Origin: Bog-375 sp049698695
Lineage (GTDB): Bacteria; Acidobacteriota; Terriglobia; Bryobacterales; Bryobacteraceae
Assembly (NCBI GenBank): GCA_049698695.1
Contig: JBAVYH010000168.1
Location: 1-64,000 of the forward strand
Direction of reading: 5' to 3'
Length of the DNA stretch: 64,000 bases
The stretch's first letter is position 1, and each line of letters begins with the position of its first letter. The position numbers and the translations under genes are program-made. Of this stretch, positions 1 to 8,932 are shown piece by piece. The notes beneath the pieces are model-generated. The model saw only the letters and a program-made list of their open reading frames with translations, was not told the origin of the DNA and searched no databases.

Positions 1-18
1 AACTGAAAGGATTTCCCG

Positions 19-1740
19 ATGTCACTCTCGATTCAAACCAATACGGATTCACTTATTGCGCAGGAAAACCTGCTCACCAACAGCAATTTCCAGAGCAACA
101 CCATCCAGCAGTTGACGTCCGGCTACCGGATCAATACGGCCGGCGACGACCCTGCGGGCCTGGCGGTTGCCAACAAGTATGCCAGTGCGATTGCCGAGCT
201 CACGCAAGGCGTCGCCAACGGCAACGATGCCACGGCCCAGTTGCAGATCATGGACGGCGGCATGAGCAACATCAGCCAGATCGTCAACACGCTGCAAACC
301 CTGGCCACGGAATCGGCCTCCACCAGCTTCACCGGCGACCGTACCACCTTGAACAACCAGTTCCAGTCCGACTTGGCCGAAATCGACCGGCAGGCGCAGT
401 CAATCGGCCTGAATACCGGCGGCACATTCGCCAGTAAGATGGCCGTCTATCTGGGCGCCGGCAGCGGCAGCCAGAGCACCGCCAACGGTGTGGTGAACGT
501 CGATCTGAGCAACGCCACCGTGGATACGCAGAGCCTGGGTTTGTCGGGTCAGCAAGCGGTCAAACTGGCATCCAGCGTTTCCAATGACTATGATCTGGGT
601 CCCAGCTCGGCGTCCAGCGTCGCCAACATCGTGAACGACACCACCAACGACACCCGCCAGGCGAATGGAGATACCCAATTCGTGTTCACCGGCCCCGGCT
701 TCGGCGATGCCAGCGGCATCGCTGTGAATGTGAGCCTGGTTGGCGTGAACAGCACGGCCAGCCTGGTGTCCGCCATCAATTCGGCGATCACGGCCGCCGC
801 CAACGGAGCCACTTCCGGTGCGGCTGCCGCTTTTAAGGCCGCCAACATCACCGCCTCCACCCATAGCGATTCCCTAGGCCAGCAGCAGCTCGCGTTCACG
901 TCCAGCAATAGCGCCTTCCAGGTTACCGCAGGCGACATTGCGGCGAACGCTTTCATGGGGTTCGGTGTCACTTCCTCGAGCGACGTCGGAAGCGCGGTGG
1001 CTCCGAACACCAACCTAATTTCCGGCGGTTCCTATATGCTGGGTACTCCAGCCAGCGGCACCACTCCGGCCGCGGAAGCGGATGTGAGCTTCACCGCGAA
1101 CTTGAGTGCCGCGAATCAGGCAGTCACCTTCACTGCGACAGACTCCTCGGGCGTCGCGCACAGCACAACCATCAACGTCGCCACCAAACCGGCGTCTTTG
1201 ACCGCCCTGCTGACTCAAGTCAATACCGCCCTCCAGGCAACCAACATCTCGTCGCTGCAGCAGATCACGGCTGTGCAGGGCACCGGGGGCGCGGCCGATA
1301 TCAACTTCATCAGCAAGGGCAACTTCACGGTCTCGTTGGGCACGACCCCAGCTGCCAGCACGGGTCTATACAACGCCAGCAACGTGAACGGCGGCGTGAC
1401 TCTGTCCTCCTATCAAGTTGGCGCCGGCGGCACGGCTGACATCAGCACCATCGCCGGGGCACAGGCCGCGGTCACCGCTATCACCGCCGCAGTCGGTTCG
1501 CTAGGCGTCGCGCAAGCCGCTGTCGGCACGGGCGAAAACCAGCTCGCCTTCGCCTCCAGTCTGGCGCAGTCGCAGATCACCAATTTCAGCTCCGCCGAAT
1601 CGCAGATTCGCGATGCCAATGTCGCGGAGCAAGCGGCCAACCTCAGCAAGGCCCAGGTCCTGCAGCAGTCTTCGATTGCCGCCATGGCCCAGGCCAACGC
1701 CGAACCGCAAGCCCTGCTTACGCTGTTGAAGAACGCGTAG
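19..1740 (+). CDS. fliC: Flagellin
   Basis: Structural subunit of the flagellar filament, exported by the flagellar type III system. The N-terminal roughly 135 residues (LSIQTNTDSL, then TSGYRINTAGDDPAGLAVAN) and the C-terminal roughly 90 residues (ending IAAMAQANAEPQALLTLLKN) are the conserved coiled-coil D0/D1 segments of flagellins. The central 330 residues are a Ser/Thr/Ala-rich variable D2/D3 region. At 573 residues it is a medium-to-large flagellin. The ATG at 19 has AAGGA just upstream. fliD follows after a 90-base gap with two strong hairpins. It is an ordinary flagellin; only the variable domain is lineage-specific. Confidence 0.95.
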   Translation: MSLSIQTNTDSLIAQENLLTNSNFQSNTIQQLTSGYRINTAGDDPAGLAVANKYASAIAELTQGVANGNDATAQLQIMDGGMSNISQIVNTLQTLATESASTSFTGDRTTLNNQFQSDLAEIDRQAQSIGLNTGGTFASKMAVYLGAGSGSQSTANGVVNVDLSNATVDTQSLGLSGQQAVKLASSVSNDYDLGPSSASSVANIVNDTTNDTRQANGDTQFVFTGPGFGDASGIAVNVSLVGVNSTASLVSAINSAITAAANGATSGAAAAFKAANITASTHSDSLGQQQLAFTSSNSAFQVTAGDIAANAFMGFGVTSSSDVGSAVAPNTNLISGGSYMLGTPASGTTPAAEADVSFTANLSAANQAVTFTATDSSGVAHSTTINVATKPASLTALLTQVNTALQATNISSLQQITAVQGTGGAADINFISKGNFTVSLGTTPAASTGLYNASNVNGGVTLSSYQVGAGGTADISTIAGAQAAVTAITAAVGSLGVAQAAVGTGENQLAFASSLAQSQITNFSSAESQIRDANVAEQAANLSKAQVLQQSSIAAMAQANAEPQALLTLLKNA

Positions 1741-1754
1741 GCAAACTCCTGACC

Positions 1755-1820
1755 GCCGGCGGGTGACACCGCCGGCCTGAACCGCGGTCCGGGCCGGACC
1801 CCCCTTCCGCCCCGGACCGC
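1755..1820 (+). promoter_or_regulatory. Two tandem hairpins between fliC and fliD
   Basis: First stem: GCCGGCGG (1755-1762) with CCGCCGGC (1769-1776) and a 6-base loop. Second stem: GCGGTCCGGG (1784-1793) with CCCGGACCGC (1811-1820) and a 17-base loop. No T-run follows either, so neither is a classical intrinsic terminator. The second ends ten bases before the fliD ATG, where an efficient Shine-Dalgarno sequence is not obvious. They probably stabilise the fliC message or reduce fliD expression relative to fliC (inference). Confidence 0.55.
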
Positions 1821-1830
1821 TTGAGCATTT

Positions 1831-3273
1831 ATGAGCGCCGTCAGCAATCCGTTAACCACCATTCTCGATCCGATTACGGTCGCCGGGTCCAACAGTTCCT
1901 CGAATTCGACCTCCAACGGCAGCACGGGCAGCAGTTCGGGGACGTTCACCGGCGCCAGCGAATACTCGGAGGACTTGCAGAACGTCATCAGCCGGGCGGT
2001 GGCCATTGCCGAGTTGCCGATCACCCAGCTCACCAATCAGGAATCCGCCCTGCAGAGCCAATCCAGCGCCCTTTCCAGCATCGACAGCGATCTGGGCGCG
2101 CTGCAGACGGCGATCCAGGGAGTCGACTCGGCCATGAGCGGCTCCTACCAGGCCGATGTTTCCAATCCCGCCGTGGTGAGCGCCTCGACTGGCGCCGGCG
2201 TGGTCGCAGGCAGCTATTCGATTGAGGTGGATTCGGTCGGCGCCTACGCCTCCAGCTTAAGCACCGCCAACTGGACCGGGACCCCCACCGATCCCGGCGG
2301 AACTTACAGCCTCGTCATCGGCGATAACACTTACAGTATTCAGTCGACAGATGGCAGCGCGTCCAGTGTGGCCGCCGCCATCAACTCGCAGTACGGCAGC
2401 CAGGTGCAGGCTACGGTGGTGAACGTAGGCTCCGCCGGCAGTCCCGACCAGCGCATTTCCCTGCAAGCCACCACGCTCGGCGCAGAGACGCTCGATATCC
2501 AGGACTCCAGCGGCGACAGCTTGCAATCGCAGGGTCCGGCCGGCAGCCTGGCGAGTTACATCGTCGACGGGTCCGGCAACACGGTCTTGAGCGACTCGCG
2601 GACGGCAACCATCGCCACCGGCCTCACGGTCAATCTGCTATCGAGTGATCGCGGCAATCCGGCGACCATCACGGTGAGCGGCAACGACTACGCTCTCAGT
2701 AGCGCGCTCTCTTCATTCACCTCGGCGTATAACAAGGTGGCGACGGATTTGGATAACCAGCGCGGCCAAAGCGCCGGCCCGCTGCAGGGCCAATCCATCC
2801 TTTCTGAGATCAACCAGGCGATCGATAATGTGGCTACCTACTTCTCATCGGCGACGAGTGGAGTAAACGGACTGAAGGAGTTGGGCCTCGATCTGGGCGA
2901 AACCGGACAATTGACTTTCGACTCCCAGACGCTGGACAGCGCTTACGCCAGCGACCCCGCCGGAGTGGCTTCTTTCCTCGGTTCGGCTACCGGAGGAGGG
3001 TGGCTCGAAAGCGCCACCAACGCGCTCACCGGCCTGGTAGACCCGACCGTGGGGCTGGTGACGAACGAGGAGACCAATCTGGGGAACCAGATCACATCGA
3101 TCAGCAAACAGATCACCACCAAGCAGGACCAGGTCACTGCCATGCAGACCAACCTGACGAATCAGATGGCGGCGGCCGATGCCATGATCGCGACCATGGA
3201 GCAGCAGCAGAGCTTTCTGACCCAGATGATGCAAGCTGAACAGATCGATTCCCAGGCGATCATGAACGAATGA
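1831..3273 (+). CDS. fliD: Flagellar filament cap protein (hook-associated protein 2)
   Basis: FliD forms the cap at the filament tip and guides flagellin assembly. The protein of 480 residues has the FliD N-terminal domain (about residues 45-140, Gln/Ser-rich helices with LTNQESALQSQSSALSSIDS), a beta-rich middle, and a C-terminal FliD domain with a long helical tail (GLVDPTVGLVTNEETNLGNQ, then a Met/Gln-rich coiled coil ending QMMQAEQIDSQAIMNE). It lies 90 bases after fliC in the same direction, the usual filament gene order. The ATG at 1831 is preferred over the out-of-frame ATG at 1821. Confidence 0.93.
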   Translation: MSAVSNPLTTILDPITVAGSNSSSNSTSNGSTGSSSGTFTGASEYSEDLQNVISRAVAIAELPITQLTNQESALQSQSSALSSIDSDLGALQTAIQGVDSAMSGSYQADVSNPAVVSASTGAGVVAGSYSIEVDSVGAYASSLSTANWTGTPTDPGGTYSLVIGDNTYSIQSTDGSASSVAAAINSQYGSQVQATVVNVGSAGSPDQRISLQATTLGAETLDIQDSSGDSLQSQGPAGSLASYIVDGSGNTVLSDSRTATIATGLTVNLLSSDRGNPATITVSGNDYALSSALSSFTSAYNKVATDLDNQRGQSAGPLQGQSILSEINQAIDNVATYFSSATSGVNGLKELGLDLGETGQLTFDSQTLDSAYASDPAGVASFLGSATGGGWLESATNALTGLVDPTVGLVTNEETNLGNQITSISKQITTKQDQVTAMQTNLTNQMAAADAMIATMEQQQSFLTQMMQAEQIDSQAIMNE

Positions 3274-3283
3274 GCGGAAGGAA

Positions 3284-3580
3284 ATGAAGGGCCCGCCAAA
3301 ACCGCTGGAGGACCGCATCCGGGACTCCGTTGCCTCTGGCGAATTCGTCAAGGCCAACGCGCTGTGGGTGGAGTTGGGCGAGCGGCTGCGCCGCGAATCT
3401 GCCGGGCGCACACTCTCGGCGGCCCGGATGCGGCAGACGCGCGAACTGCTCGAGTGGTGCCGCCTCATGGCAATCACTGAGCGCGCCCGGTGCCAGCAGC
3501 GGCTCAACCAAATCGCCATTTCCAGCCGCTACCAGACGCCGCGCGCGGCCCCCGAACACCGCTTGCTCGCGCGGCTTTGA
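3284..3580 (+). CDS. Small protein downstream of fliD, possible flagellar accessory factor
   Basis: A 98-residue, mostly helical, Arg-rich protein starting ten bases after fliD with a good ribosome site (GGAAGGA, 3277-3283). In many bacteria fliD is followed by fliS or fliT, whose products are small helical export chaperones of similar size. I see no sequence motif that proves either identity, so the flagellar role rests on position only. The frame fits the fliD reading direction and spacing, which argues for a real gene. Confidence 0.6.
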   Translation: MKGPPKPLEDRIRDSVASGEFVKANALWVELGERLRRESAGRTLSAARMRQTRELLEWCRLMAITERARCQQRLNQIAISSRYQTPRAAPEHRLLARL

Positions 3581-4184
3581 AGTTGAAGGGAATTAGAGGC
3601 GAGCGGGGAGGCTTCATTTCGGCCACCGGCACGCGAGACGGGTTTGCTTTGAGCTATGCGGCTCCGGGTGCTGGATGAGTCCGGAGTGTTGGAGAACTTG
3701 CAGCCAAGCCGCTTCTTCCCCGGATCGGTGGAGAGGCCGCGGCGGGCGCACCAGCCGTTTGGCTGGCCCTCCGCGCGCCGCAAATCGCGGCCTCATCCTC
3801 CGCCTTTCGACCATTCCATGGAACCGCAACCCTCCCGTCGCGGCCGGAACGGATCGAAAACTGGTTTATCCCACCAGGCAATCAGGCTGCCGTGCTCCAC
3901 AAGAGCACGCCTCGCGGGTGGCGGAAAACGCCGCCGACGACGCGTCTCCGAATGCCTGGTGTAACTTGAAGCCTTCTTCAGGCTTTCCTCGGGTAGTGAG
4001 CGTTGGTGCTCAAACGTTTCACGAATTCCACGGTACGGCGTGAAGGCGGCGATTGGGCGGCAACCGTCATGGTGCGCCTTAGGTCGCACGCAACGAAGAG
4101 CCGGCCGCGCTCGGGTGGGCAGGGTCTGAGCTTGATGCGCCGGCCGGACCGATGGTGCCGTAAGCCGCGACCGGCCTGACGGCG
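3581..4184. other. Intergenic region without a convincing gene
   Basis: About 600 bases separate the flagellar genes from the convergent sigma-factor gene. Several overlapping open frames of 70-130 codons exist on both strands. Their predicted proteins are Arg/Pro-rich, have no ribosome sites, and match nothing I recognise, as expected by chance in GC-rich DNA. A short weak stem (AAGCC...GGCTT around 3970-3985) is the only structure seen. Confidence 0.5.
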
Positions 4185-4787
4185 TCACGCCGTCGCGAAA
4201 CCGACGAGAAAGGCCAGCGTCCGGAGGAACTCGCCGCGCGTGCGCGTAAACTCTTCTTCGAACCGGCTCTTGGCGCGGTGCAGCAGAACCCGCAGATACT
4301 CGGCGCTCACGCCCAGGCGCCTGGAAACTTCCTGGCGGTCGGCTTCCTCCAGAAACACCAGGCGCAGCACCTCGCGGTCCTTGGCAGGGAGCGAATCCAG
4401 AATCCGCGCCACCGCGCGCTTGCGCTGTTCGGTGATCAGCGAAGCGTCCAAGTCGATCCGTTCATCGGCCGGTTCGGGCGCATTCTCCGGAATCGCCGGA
4501 TGCCTCGCCTCTTTGTTAATAGTCTCCAGCAGCACGTTATTGCACACCGCGCTGACGAACGCTCCGAAAGCCGCCGGCTGCGTCACGCCTTCCCCCTGCC
4601 GCAGCGTTCGCAATACGCGCAGGAACGTCTCCTGGCGAACATCCTCGGCCATCTGCGGTGCGATTCTGCGCACTCTTAGCTTGGCGGCAAGCAATCGCCC
4701 GAAGTAGCTGCTGAAATGCAGCTCCGTGTCCGGATCACCGCGTGTCAACCGGTCCACGTAAGCCGCATCGAAGATTTGGAACTCCAA
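4185..4787 (-). CDS. ECF-type RNA polymerase sigma factor
   Basis: A 200-residue sigma-70 family protein with region 2 (about residues 25-100, including MAEDVRQETFLRVLRTLRQG) and a region-4 helix-turn-helix (about 130-180, LPAKDREVLRLVFLEEADRQEVSRRLGVSAEYLRVLLHRAKSRF in order). It would redirect RNA polymerase to a specific promoter set. No anti-sigma gene is adjacent; the C-terminal tail after region 4 (RTLAFLVGFATA) is hydrophobic and short. Translation appears to start at a TTG (4785-4787) with GGCGGA upstream, and a well-formed promoter lies just 5' of it. Regulon unknown. Confidence 0.85.
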   Translation of the reverse strand: MEFQIFDAAYVDRLTRGDPDTELHFSSYFGRLLAAKLRVRRIAPQMAEDVRQETFLRVLRTLRQGEGVTQPAAFGAFVSAVCNNVLLETINKEARHPAIPENAPEPADERIDLDASLITEQRKRAVARILDSLPAKDREVLRLVFLEEADRQEVSRRLGVSAEYLRVLLHRAKSRFEEEFTRTRGEFLRTLAFLVGFATA

Positions 4788-4810
4788 TATGGTCCGCCTG
4801 TATCCTGTTC

Positions 4811-4839
4811 ATTATAGTAGACAATTCCGTCGAACCCAA
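4811..4839 (-). promoter_or_regulatory. Sigma-70-type promoter for the ECF sigma gene
   Basis: On the minus strand a perfect TATAAT (-10, 4811-4816) is separated by 17 bases from TTGGGT (-35, 4834-4839). The expected transcript start near 4804 gives a leader of about 17 bases before the TTG start codon. Spacing and orientation fit the sigma-factor gene ending at 4185. Confidence 0.6.
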
Positions 4840-4947
4840 CCCATGCGAAGGATAATCGCAGCCGCCCGGCCCGTCGGCACCCTCTTGTCTGGCCTCCTGC
4901 CATTTGTCCTTTTTGAAACGATCCGCGCCCGGATCGCACTATCCACC

Positions 4948-5352
4948 ATGAAGTTGAGCGGTAATAGTCATCGACGCATCACCGCTGACCAAAGGGTTCG
5001 GACCGCGCCTCCCCCGAAGACTTCCGTTGGCAGGTGGTATCCAATCGTCCTCAAGTTTCAATACCGCGCGTACTCCACTGAGCGGCTGGTCCATACGGGC
5101 ACTGGAGAAACCATCGAAATCAGCAGTCGCGCCTTGCGGCTGCGTATCCCCGAGGACCTTCCTCCCCAGGTTGCCGAGTTGGATCTCGCGATCGCCTGGC
5201 CGGTTGCGCTCTACGGTGTCACGCCCTTGCAGTGGACCGTCAAAGCTAAACCCGTGTGGCGTTCGCCCGGGTGGATTTTCGTCTGCATCGCCAGCTACGA
5301 GTTTCGCACCGTTGGCGCCCGCGGTCGGCAGGCCATGGCTGCCTGCGGCTGA
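4948..5352 (+). CDS. PilZ-like domain protein
   Basis: The frame is open from 4789, but the ATG at 4948 gives a compact 134-residue protein that begins just before the conserved part. The core (PIVLKFQYRAYSTERLVHTGTGETIEISSRALRLRIPEDLP...) has the beta-barrel pattern of PilZ-like proteins common in Acidobacteriota, with the ETIEISSRALRL strand in the place of the usual D/NxSxxG strand. The RxxxR c-di-GMP motif is not clear, so ligand binding is doubtful. It lies 100 bases upstream of the sensor kinase gene. The upstream extension looks like a non-coding or alternative 5' part. Confidence 0.55.
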   Translation: MKLSGNSHRRITADQRVRTAPPPKTSVGRWYPIVLKFQYRAYSTERLVHTGTGETIEISSRALRLRIPEDLPPQVAELDLAIAWPVALYGVTPLQWTVKAKPVWRSPGWIFVCIASYEFRTVGARGRQAMAACG

Positions 5353-5456
5353 ACCCGGCGCAACCGCGTGTGCTTACCAGGCCATGCGTTTCGGCCGCCC
5401 AATCGTTCAAGCAGGACCGGCAATGATCTAGGATTGAAGGTGCAAGACTGCGCGCC

Positions 5457-7298
5457 ATGCCGGGATGGAACCAACCTCTGCTGATCAACATTCTGGGTCA
5501 CTCGGCTGGTGCGCTGATCTTCTCGATTTTCCTGGTTCTGCTCTACAGCGGCCGCGGCTGGTCCGGTTCCCGCGGCCGGTACCTGCCGGGTCTGGCGGCG
5601 GTGCTGTCGCTACTGTGGAACCTGGGCTCCCTGGTTGTGCTGACTTGGCCGGGCCTGCCCGCCGCGGTGCAAGGTATCCTGGTAGCTTGCAGTTTTTCCA
5701 CCCTCACCGTGTTGCCTGCGGTCCTGCTGCATATCTCGCTGGGCGGCAGAAACCGCGGCCTGGTGATCGCCGGGTACGTGCTCGGCGCGATAGCATCCGG
5801 CATGCATTTCGTCGAGATACGAGGCAACGCCGCTGCCTGGCATGAGGCCGCGCTACTGGTTACCACCATCGGTTTCCTGCTGCTCACCGCCCTGGCCGCC
5901 GCCAGCGCGGCCTACAGTCGACGCCCCGGCGGAATTCGAATCCTGGCTGCCATGTGCCTGGCACTGTTCGCCATGTCATTCGTCCACTTTGGCGCGGGCC
6001 ACGCAAGCCAGGCTTGGGCCAGCGAACTGGTGGTTCACCACGCCGGCATCCCGCTGGCCCTGTTTCTGTTGTTGCAGGACTATCGCTTTGTTCTGCTCGA
6101 CGCCTTCATCCGTTTTCTGGCCAACGCGATGCTGGCAGCCGTTCTCACGCTGCTGGTAACCGCCGCCGCCTTCCGCCTGCTGCTGGTGGAGCGGATTGCC
6201 GATCCGCTGCGCGAAGCGGCGCTATTGATCAGCGTCTGTCTGTTTCTGGTTTTGTTTGCCTGGCTGCGCAGCCGAGTGCAGGCGTGGCTGACGGCGGTCA
6301 TTTTCCGGCAGAGCAGCATGGCGGGTCTGGCCGGCCGCATTAAGGACTGCCCGCCGTTCACCGAGGAAGATCCGCTCCTGGAGTGGTCCGCCTCCGCCAT
6401 GGCCGACGCTGTGCGGACGCCCCATCACGCGATCGCGGCAGGCGCGGAGATCGCGAACGCGGAAAGCCTCCACGCCCCGGCGCCGGCGAGCGCCATCGCG
6501 GACGCAGCATCGCTGCGCGCCTGGGGCTGGGCGGAAACGGTGGTGCCGGTGCGGCTCGGCTCGGGCAGTTCGAAGCTCATCCTTCTCGGCCGTCGCGAGG
6601 GCGGAAGGCGCTACCTGAGCGAAGATTTCCGAATGCTGGCGCGCGCCGCCACGGAGGTTTCCGAAAAAGTGGAATCGCTGCGGCGCCGCGAAATGGAGCG
6701 GCTGGTCTCGCAGGGTGAATTGCGCGCCCTGCAATCGCAAATCAATCCGCATTTTCTGTTCAACGCCCTCAACGCCGTTTACGGCACCATACCGCGCGAA
6801 GCCGCGCGAGCGCGCCGCATGGTGCTCAACCTGGCGGAGGTCTTTCGTTACTTCCTGCAAGCGGAAAAGACCTTCGTGCCGCTGGCGCAGGAAATGCAAA
6901 TTGTGCGGGCATATCTGGAGGTGGAGCAATCGCGGCTGGGCAGCCGGCTGAAGGTGGAGATCCACGTGAACGAGGCACTTCTTGAAGTCCCCGTCCCCGC
7001 GTTATCCGTGCAACCGCTGGTGGAGAACGCCATCCGGCATGGCATATCGCCCAGCACCGAGCCTGGCTACGTTTGCATCCGCGGCGAAATCGAGGGCGGG
7101 CAGATGCGCATTGTGGTTGAAAACAGCTCCTCCGGTGACGCAGTCGGCAGCCCGGGCACCGGGGTCGGCCTCGAGAATTTGCGGCGCCGCCTCGAAATCT
7201 GTTACGGCCCCGCCGCCAGCCTCCATCTTGCCGTGGATCGCAATACCGCCGCCGCCGAGCTTTCCATCCCCACCGCCAGAACCCCGGTCCCGCGTTGA
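5457..7298 (+). CDS. LytS/AlgZ-type membrane sensor histidine kinase
   Basis: A 613-residue inner-membrane kinase. The first 270 residues contain about seven or eight hydrophobic segments, a multi-pass sensor. A GAF-like middle (about 310-410) follows. The His_kinase domain begins at QSQINPHFLFNAL with the phosphorylated His at about residue 432, and the ATPase part has the N-box VQPLVENAIRHGI and GTGVGLENLRRRL. This is the LytS/YehU family layout, which pairs with LytTR response regulators; such a regulator is encoded 141 bases downstream. Input signal unknown. Confidence 0.9.
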   Translation: MPGWNQPLLINILGHSAGALIFSIFLVLLYSGRGWSGSRGRYLPGLAAVLSLLWNLGSLVVLTWPGLPAAVQGILVACSFSTLTVLPAVLLHISLGGRNRGLVIAGYVLGAIASGMHFVEIRGNAAAWHEAALLVTTIGFLLLTALAAASAAYSRRPGGIRILAAMCLALFAMSFVHFGAGHASQAWASELVVHHAGIPLALFLLLQDYRFVLLDAFIRFLANAMLAAVLTLLVTAAAFRLLLVERIADPLREAALLISVCLFLVLFAWLRSRVQAWLTAVIFRQSSMAGLAGRIKDCPPFTEEDPLLEWSASAMADAVRTPHHAIAAGAEIANAESLHAPAPASAIADAASLRAWGWAETVVPVRLGSGSSKLILLGRREGGRRYLSEDFRMLARAATEVSEKVESLRRREMERLVSQGELRALQSQINPHFLFNALNAVYGTIPREAARARRMVLNLAEVFRYFLQAEKTFVPLAQEMQIVRAYLEVEQSRLGSRLKVEIHVNEALLEVPVPALSVQPLVENAIRHGISPSTEPGYVCIRGEIEGGQMRIVVENSSSGDAVGSPGTGVGLENLRRRLEICYGPAASLHLAVDRNTAAAELSIPTARTPVPR

Positions 7299-7388
7299 TG
7301 CAAGTGCCTGTCCTATGCATCCCTGCGCCGCCCGCCGGTATTCTCAGCCCTCTTGCCGCAGCTTCCTAGCCGCTCGTGTGAAAATTGT

Positions 7389-7416
7389 TTGGTAAGCGAT
7401 TTCCGAGTCCTAGAAT
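7389..7416 (+). promoter_or_regulatory. Possible promoter upstream of the LytTR regulator
   Basis: TTGGTA (7389-7394), a 16-base spacer, then TAGAAT (7411-7416), 24 bases before the ATG at 7440. It would let the regulator be transcribed separately from the kinase gene. Confidence 0.35.
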
Positions 7417-7439
7417 GATCTGAGCTCCGCCTCTGTGCG

Positions 7440-8195
7440 ATGCCACTGAAAACGCTGATCGTCGACGACGAGCCCATCGCTCGCGAAGTGTTGCGCGAAG
7501 AGTTGGAATTAATCGATGGCGTAGAAGTGATTGGCGAAGCCGACAACGGCGCCAAGGCGCTCGACCAAATCGCCCGGCACAAGCCCGACCTCGTCTTGCT
7601 CGACCTTCAGATGCCGGCCATGAGCGGGTTTGAAGTCGTCAGTGGTATCCGGCGCGGTTCCCACATGCCCGTGATCGTCATCGTCACCGCTTACGACAGG
7701 TACGCGGTCGAAGCGTTCGAGGCGGGCGCCATCGACTACCTGCTCAAGCCTGTGGCACAGGAGCGATTGCGGCAAGCCGTCGACCGGGCCAGGTCCGTCA
7801 GCGGCCGCCAGGCGGTGGAGCGGTTGGCGCAGCTTCAGGAAATTGCGGCGCCCGCTCCCGGCCCGCGTCCGCGCAAGATCGTCGGCAAGGTCGGCGAGGA
7901 GTACTTCCTCCTCGATGCCTCTGAGATCCTCGCGTTTCAGGCCGAAGGCGACCTGGTGTGGATCATCACCGCCCGGAAACGGTACCTGGCCACCCAGACG
8001 CTAAAAGTCATCGAGCAGCGGTTGGGCCACTCTAGCTTCGAGCGCATCCACCGCAACGCACTCATCAATGTCGATCACGTCCGCAAGATCAGCGCCCTCA
8101 GCAGCCAGCGCTGGCTGATCACGCTGAGCAACGATCAGGAGTTCATAGCCAGCAAGCGCCGCGCCCACGGCGTGCGCCAGCTCTTGGGCGGCTAA
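7440..8195 (+). CDS. LytTR-family response regulator
   Basis: A 251-residue regulator with an N-terminal receiver domain (acidic pair D9-D10, phospho-acceptor D55 in LVLLDLQMP, Lys in the YLLKPV motif) and a C-terminal LytTR DNA-binding domain (about residues 145-250: EILAFQAEGDLVWIIT, then SSFERIHRNALINVDHVRKI). It is the expected partner of the LytS-type kinase encoded just upstream. LytTR regulators usually bind direct repeats near target promoters; the targets here cannot be read from the sequence. Confidence 0.92.
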   Translation: MPLKTLIVDDEPIAREVLREELELIDGVEVIGEADNGAKALDQIARHKPDLVLLDLQMPAMSGFEVVSGIRRGSHMPVIVIVTAYDRYAVEAFEAGAIDYLLKPVAQERLRQAVDRARSVSGRQAVERLAQLQEIAAPAPGPRPRKIVGKVGEEYFLLDASEILAFQAEGDLVWIITARKRYLATQTLKVIEQRLGHSSFERIHRNALINVDHVRKISALSSQRWLITLSNDQEFIASKRRAHGVRQLLGG

Positions 8196-8299
8196 GTTGG
8201 CCGACGCGACTTTCTCTAGGGATGGGTGGCGGGTCGGTTTCCGATTTGGCGGTAACATTCAACTCGCTGCGAGCCACAGAATGCGTCAAGCAGCGGCGC

Positions 8300-8625
8300 T
8301 CACGCGGGCTCGATATCGAGGGCGAAGGCGAGTGACTTTTCACGCGGCCTATTACTTCATTTGACAGTTTTCCGATTCTGCGCTCAAGCCGCACAGTTGC
8401 TATTGAACCCAGCCCCTGAACGTTGGCTACCGATTCACGGTCGAGGAATGGAAGGCGTGGCAGCGGCACCTCATACGGGCTGGATCTGTGCTGCGTGGTC
8501 AGAGGCACGTACAGCACAAGAGATCGTGGCGGATTCGGATCGTGGCGGGAGATGATTACGACTGGCCGCGTTTTAGCGGCCAGTCCCAGGTCTGCTAACC
8601 AAACCTCACCGGGTTGGGGGAGCAT
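8300..8625 (-). pseudogene. mazF: MazF/PemK-family toxin with a frameshifted 3' end
   Basis: MazF-like endoribonuclease toxin. The in-frame part from the ATG at 8623-8625 reads MLPQPGEVWLADLG, TRPVVIISR, VPLTTQ, VANVQGLGSIATVRLERRIGKLSNEVIGRVK, the normal MazF core. After codon 96 (about 8338) the frame runs into an implausible Ser/Pro/Arg tail reaching 8143, inside the end of the LytTR gene. In the neighbouring frame the expected family ending SLAFALDIEPA is followed by a stop at 8300. One missing base near 8336-8340 explains this. It overlaps the upstream antitoxin gene by 20 bases. Either a recent inactivating deletion or a sequencing error. Confidence 0.75.
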
Positions 8626-8794
8626 CGAGCAGGTCGAGGACCTCCTGTTCGGCAGCGCGCGATCGCGCGACATCGAGAATGTCGCGGTCCGCGAGATCAA
8701 TAACTTCTGTAATGCGCTCTCTCGCCTCGGCTGCCGTCTCCGGCCTCCATTTGCGCAATCGATCGTCGAGTCTCTCCGCTAGCGCGTCCACCAT
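8606..8794 (-). CDS. Putative antitoxin of the MazF-like pair
   Basis: A 62-residue acidic, helical protein (MVDALAERLDDRLRKW...) encoded directly upstream of the MazF-like gene and overlapping it by 20 bases, the usual arrangement of type II antitoxin then toxin. I see no AbrB- or RHH-type DNA-binding motif, so its family is uncertain; the assignment rests on size, position and overlap. If the toxin is truly frameshifted the antitoxin may no longer be needed. Confidence 0.6.
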   Translation of the reverse strand: MVDALAERLDDRLRKWRPETAAEARERITEVIDLADRDILDVARSRAAEQEVLDLLDAPPTR

Positions 8795-8932
8795 GAACTC
8801 CGTATTTAGTTTAGCTCTTTGGACGGGCCCTGGGTCGCTCCGGCAAAACGACAGCCTACCAGCTTAACCAATCCATAACACCAGTCGGCGACGATACGCT
8901 CATCTGGATTGGCCAGTTTCCGATAACCCGCT

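Noticed and set aside
3656..4043. Two open frames of about 100-120 codons in the gap after the flagellar genes
   Set aside because: No ribosome site, Arg/Pro-rich product, no family, and they overlap each other in different frames.
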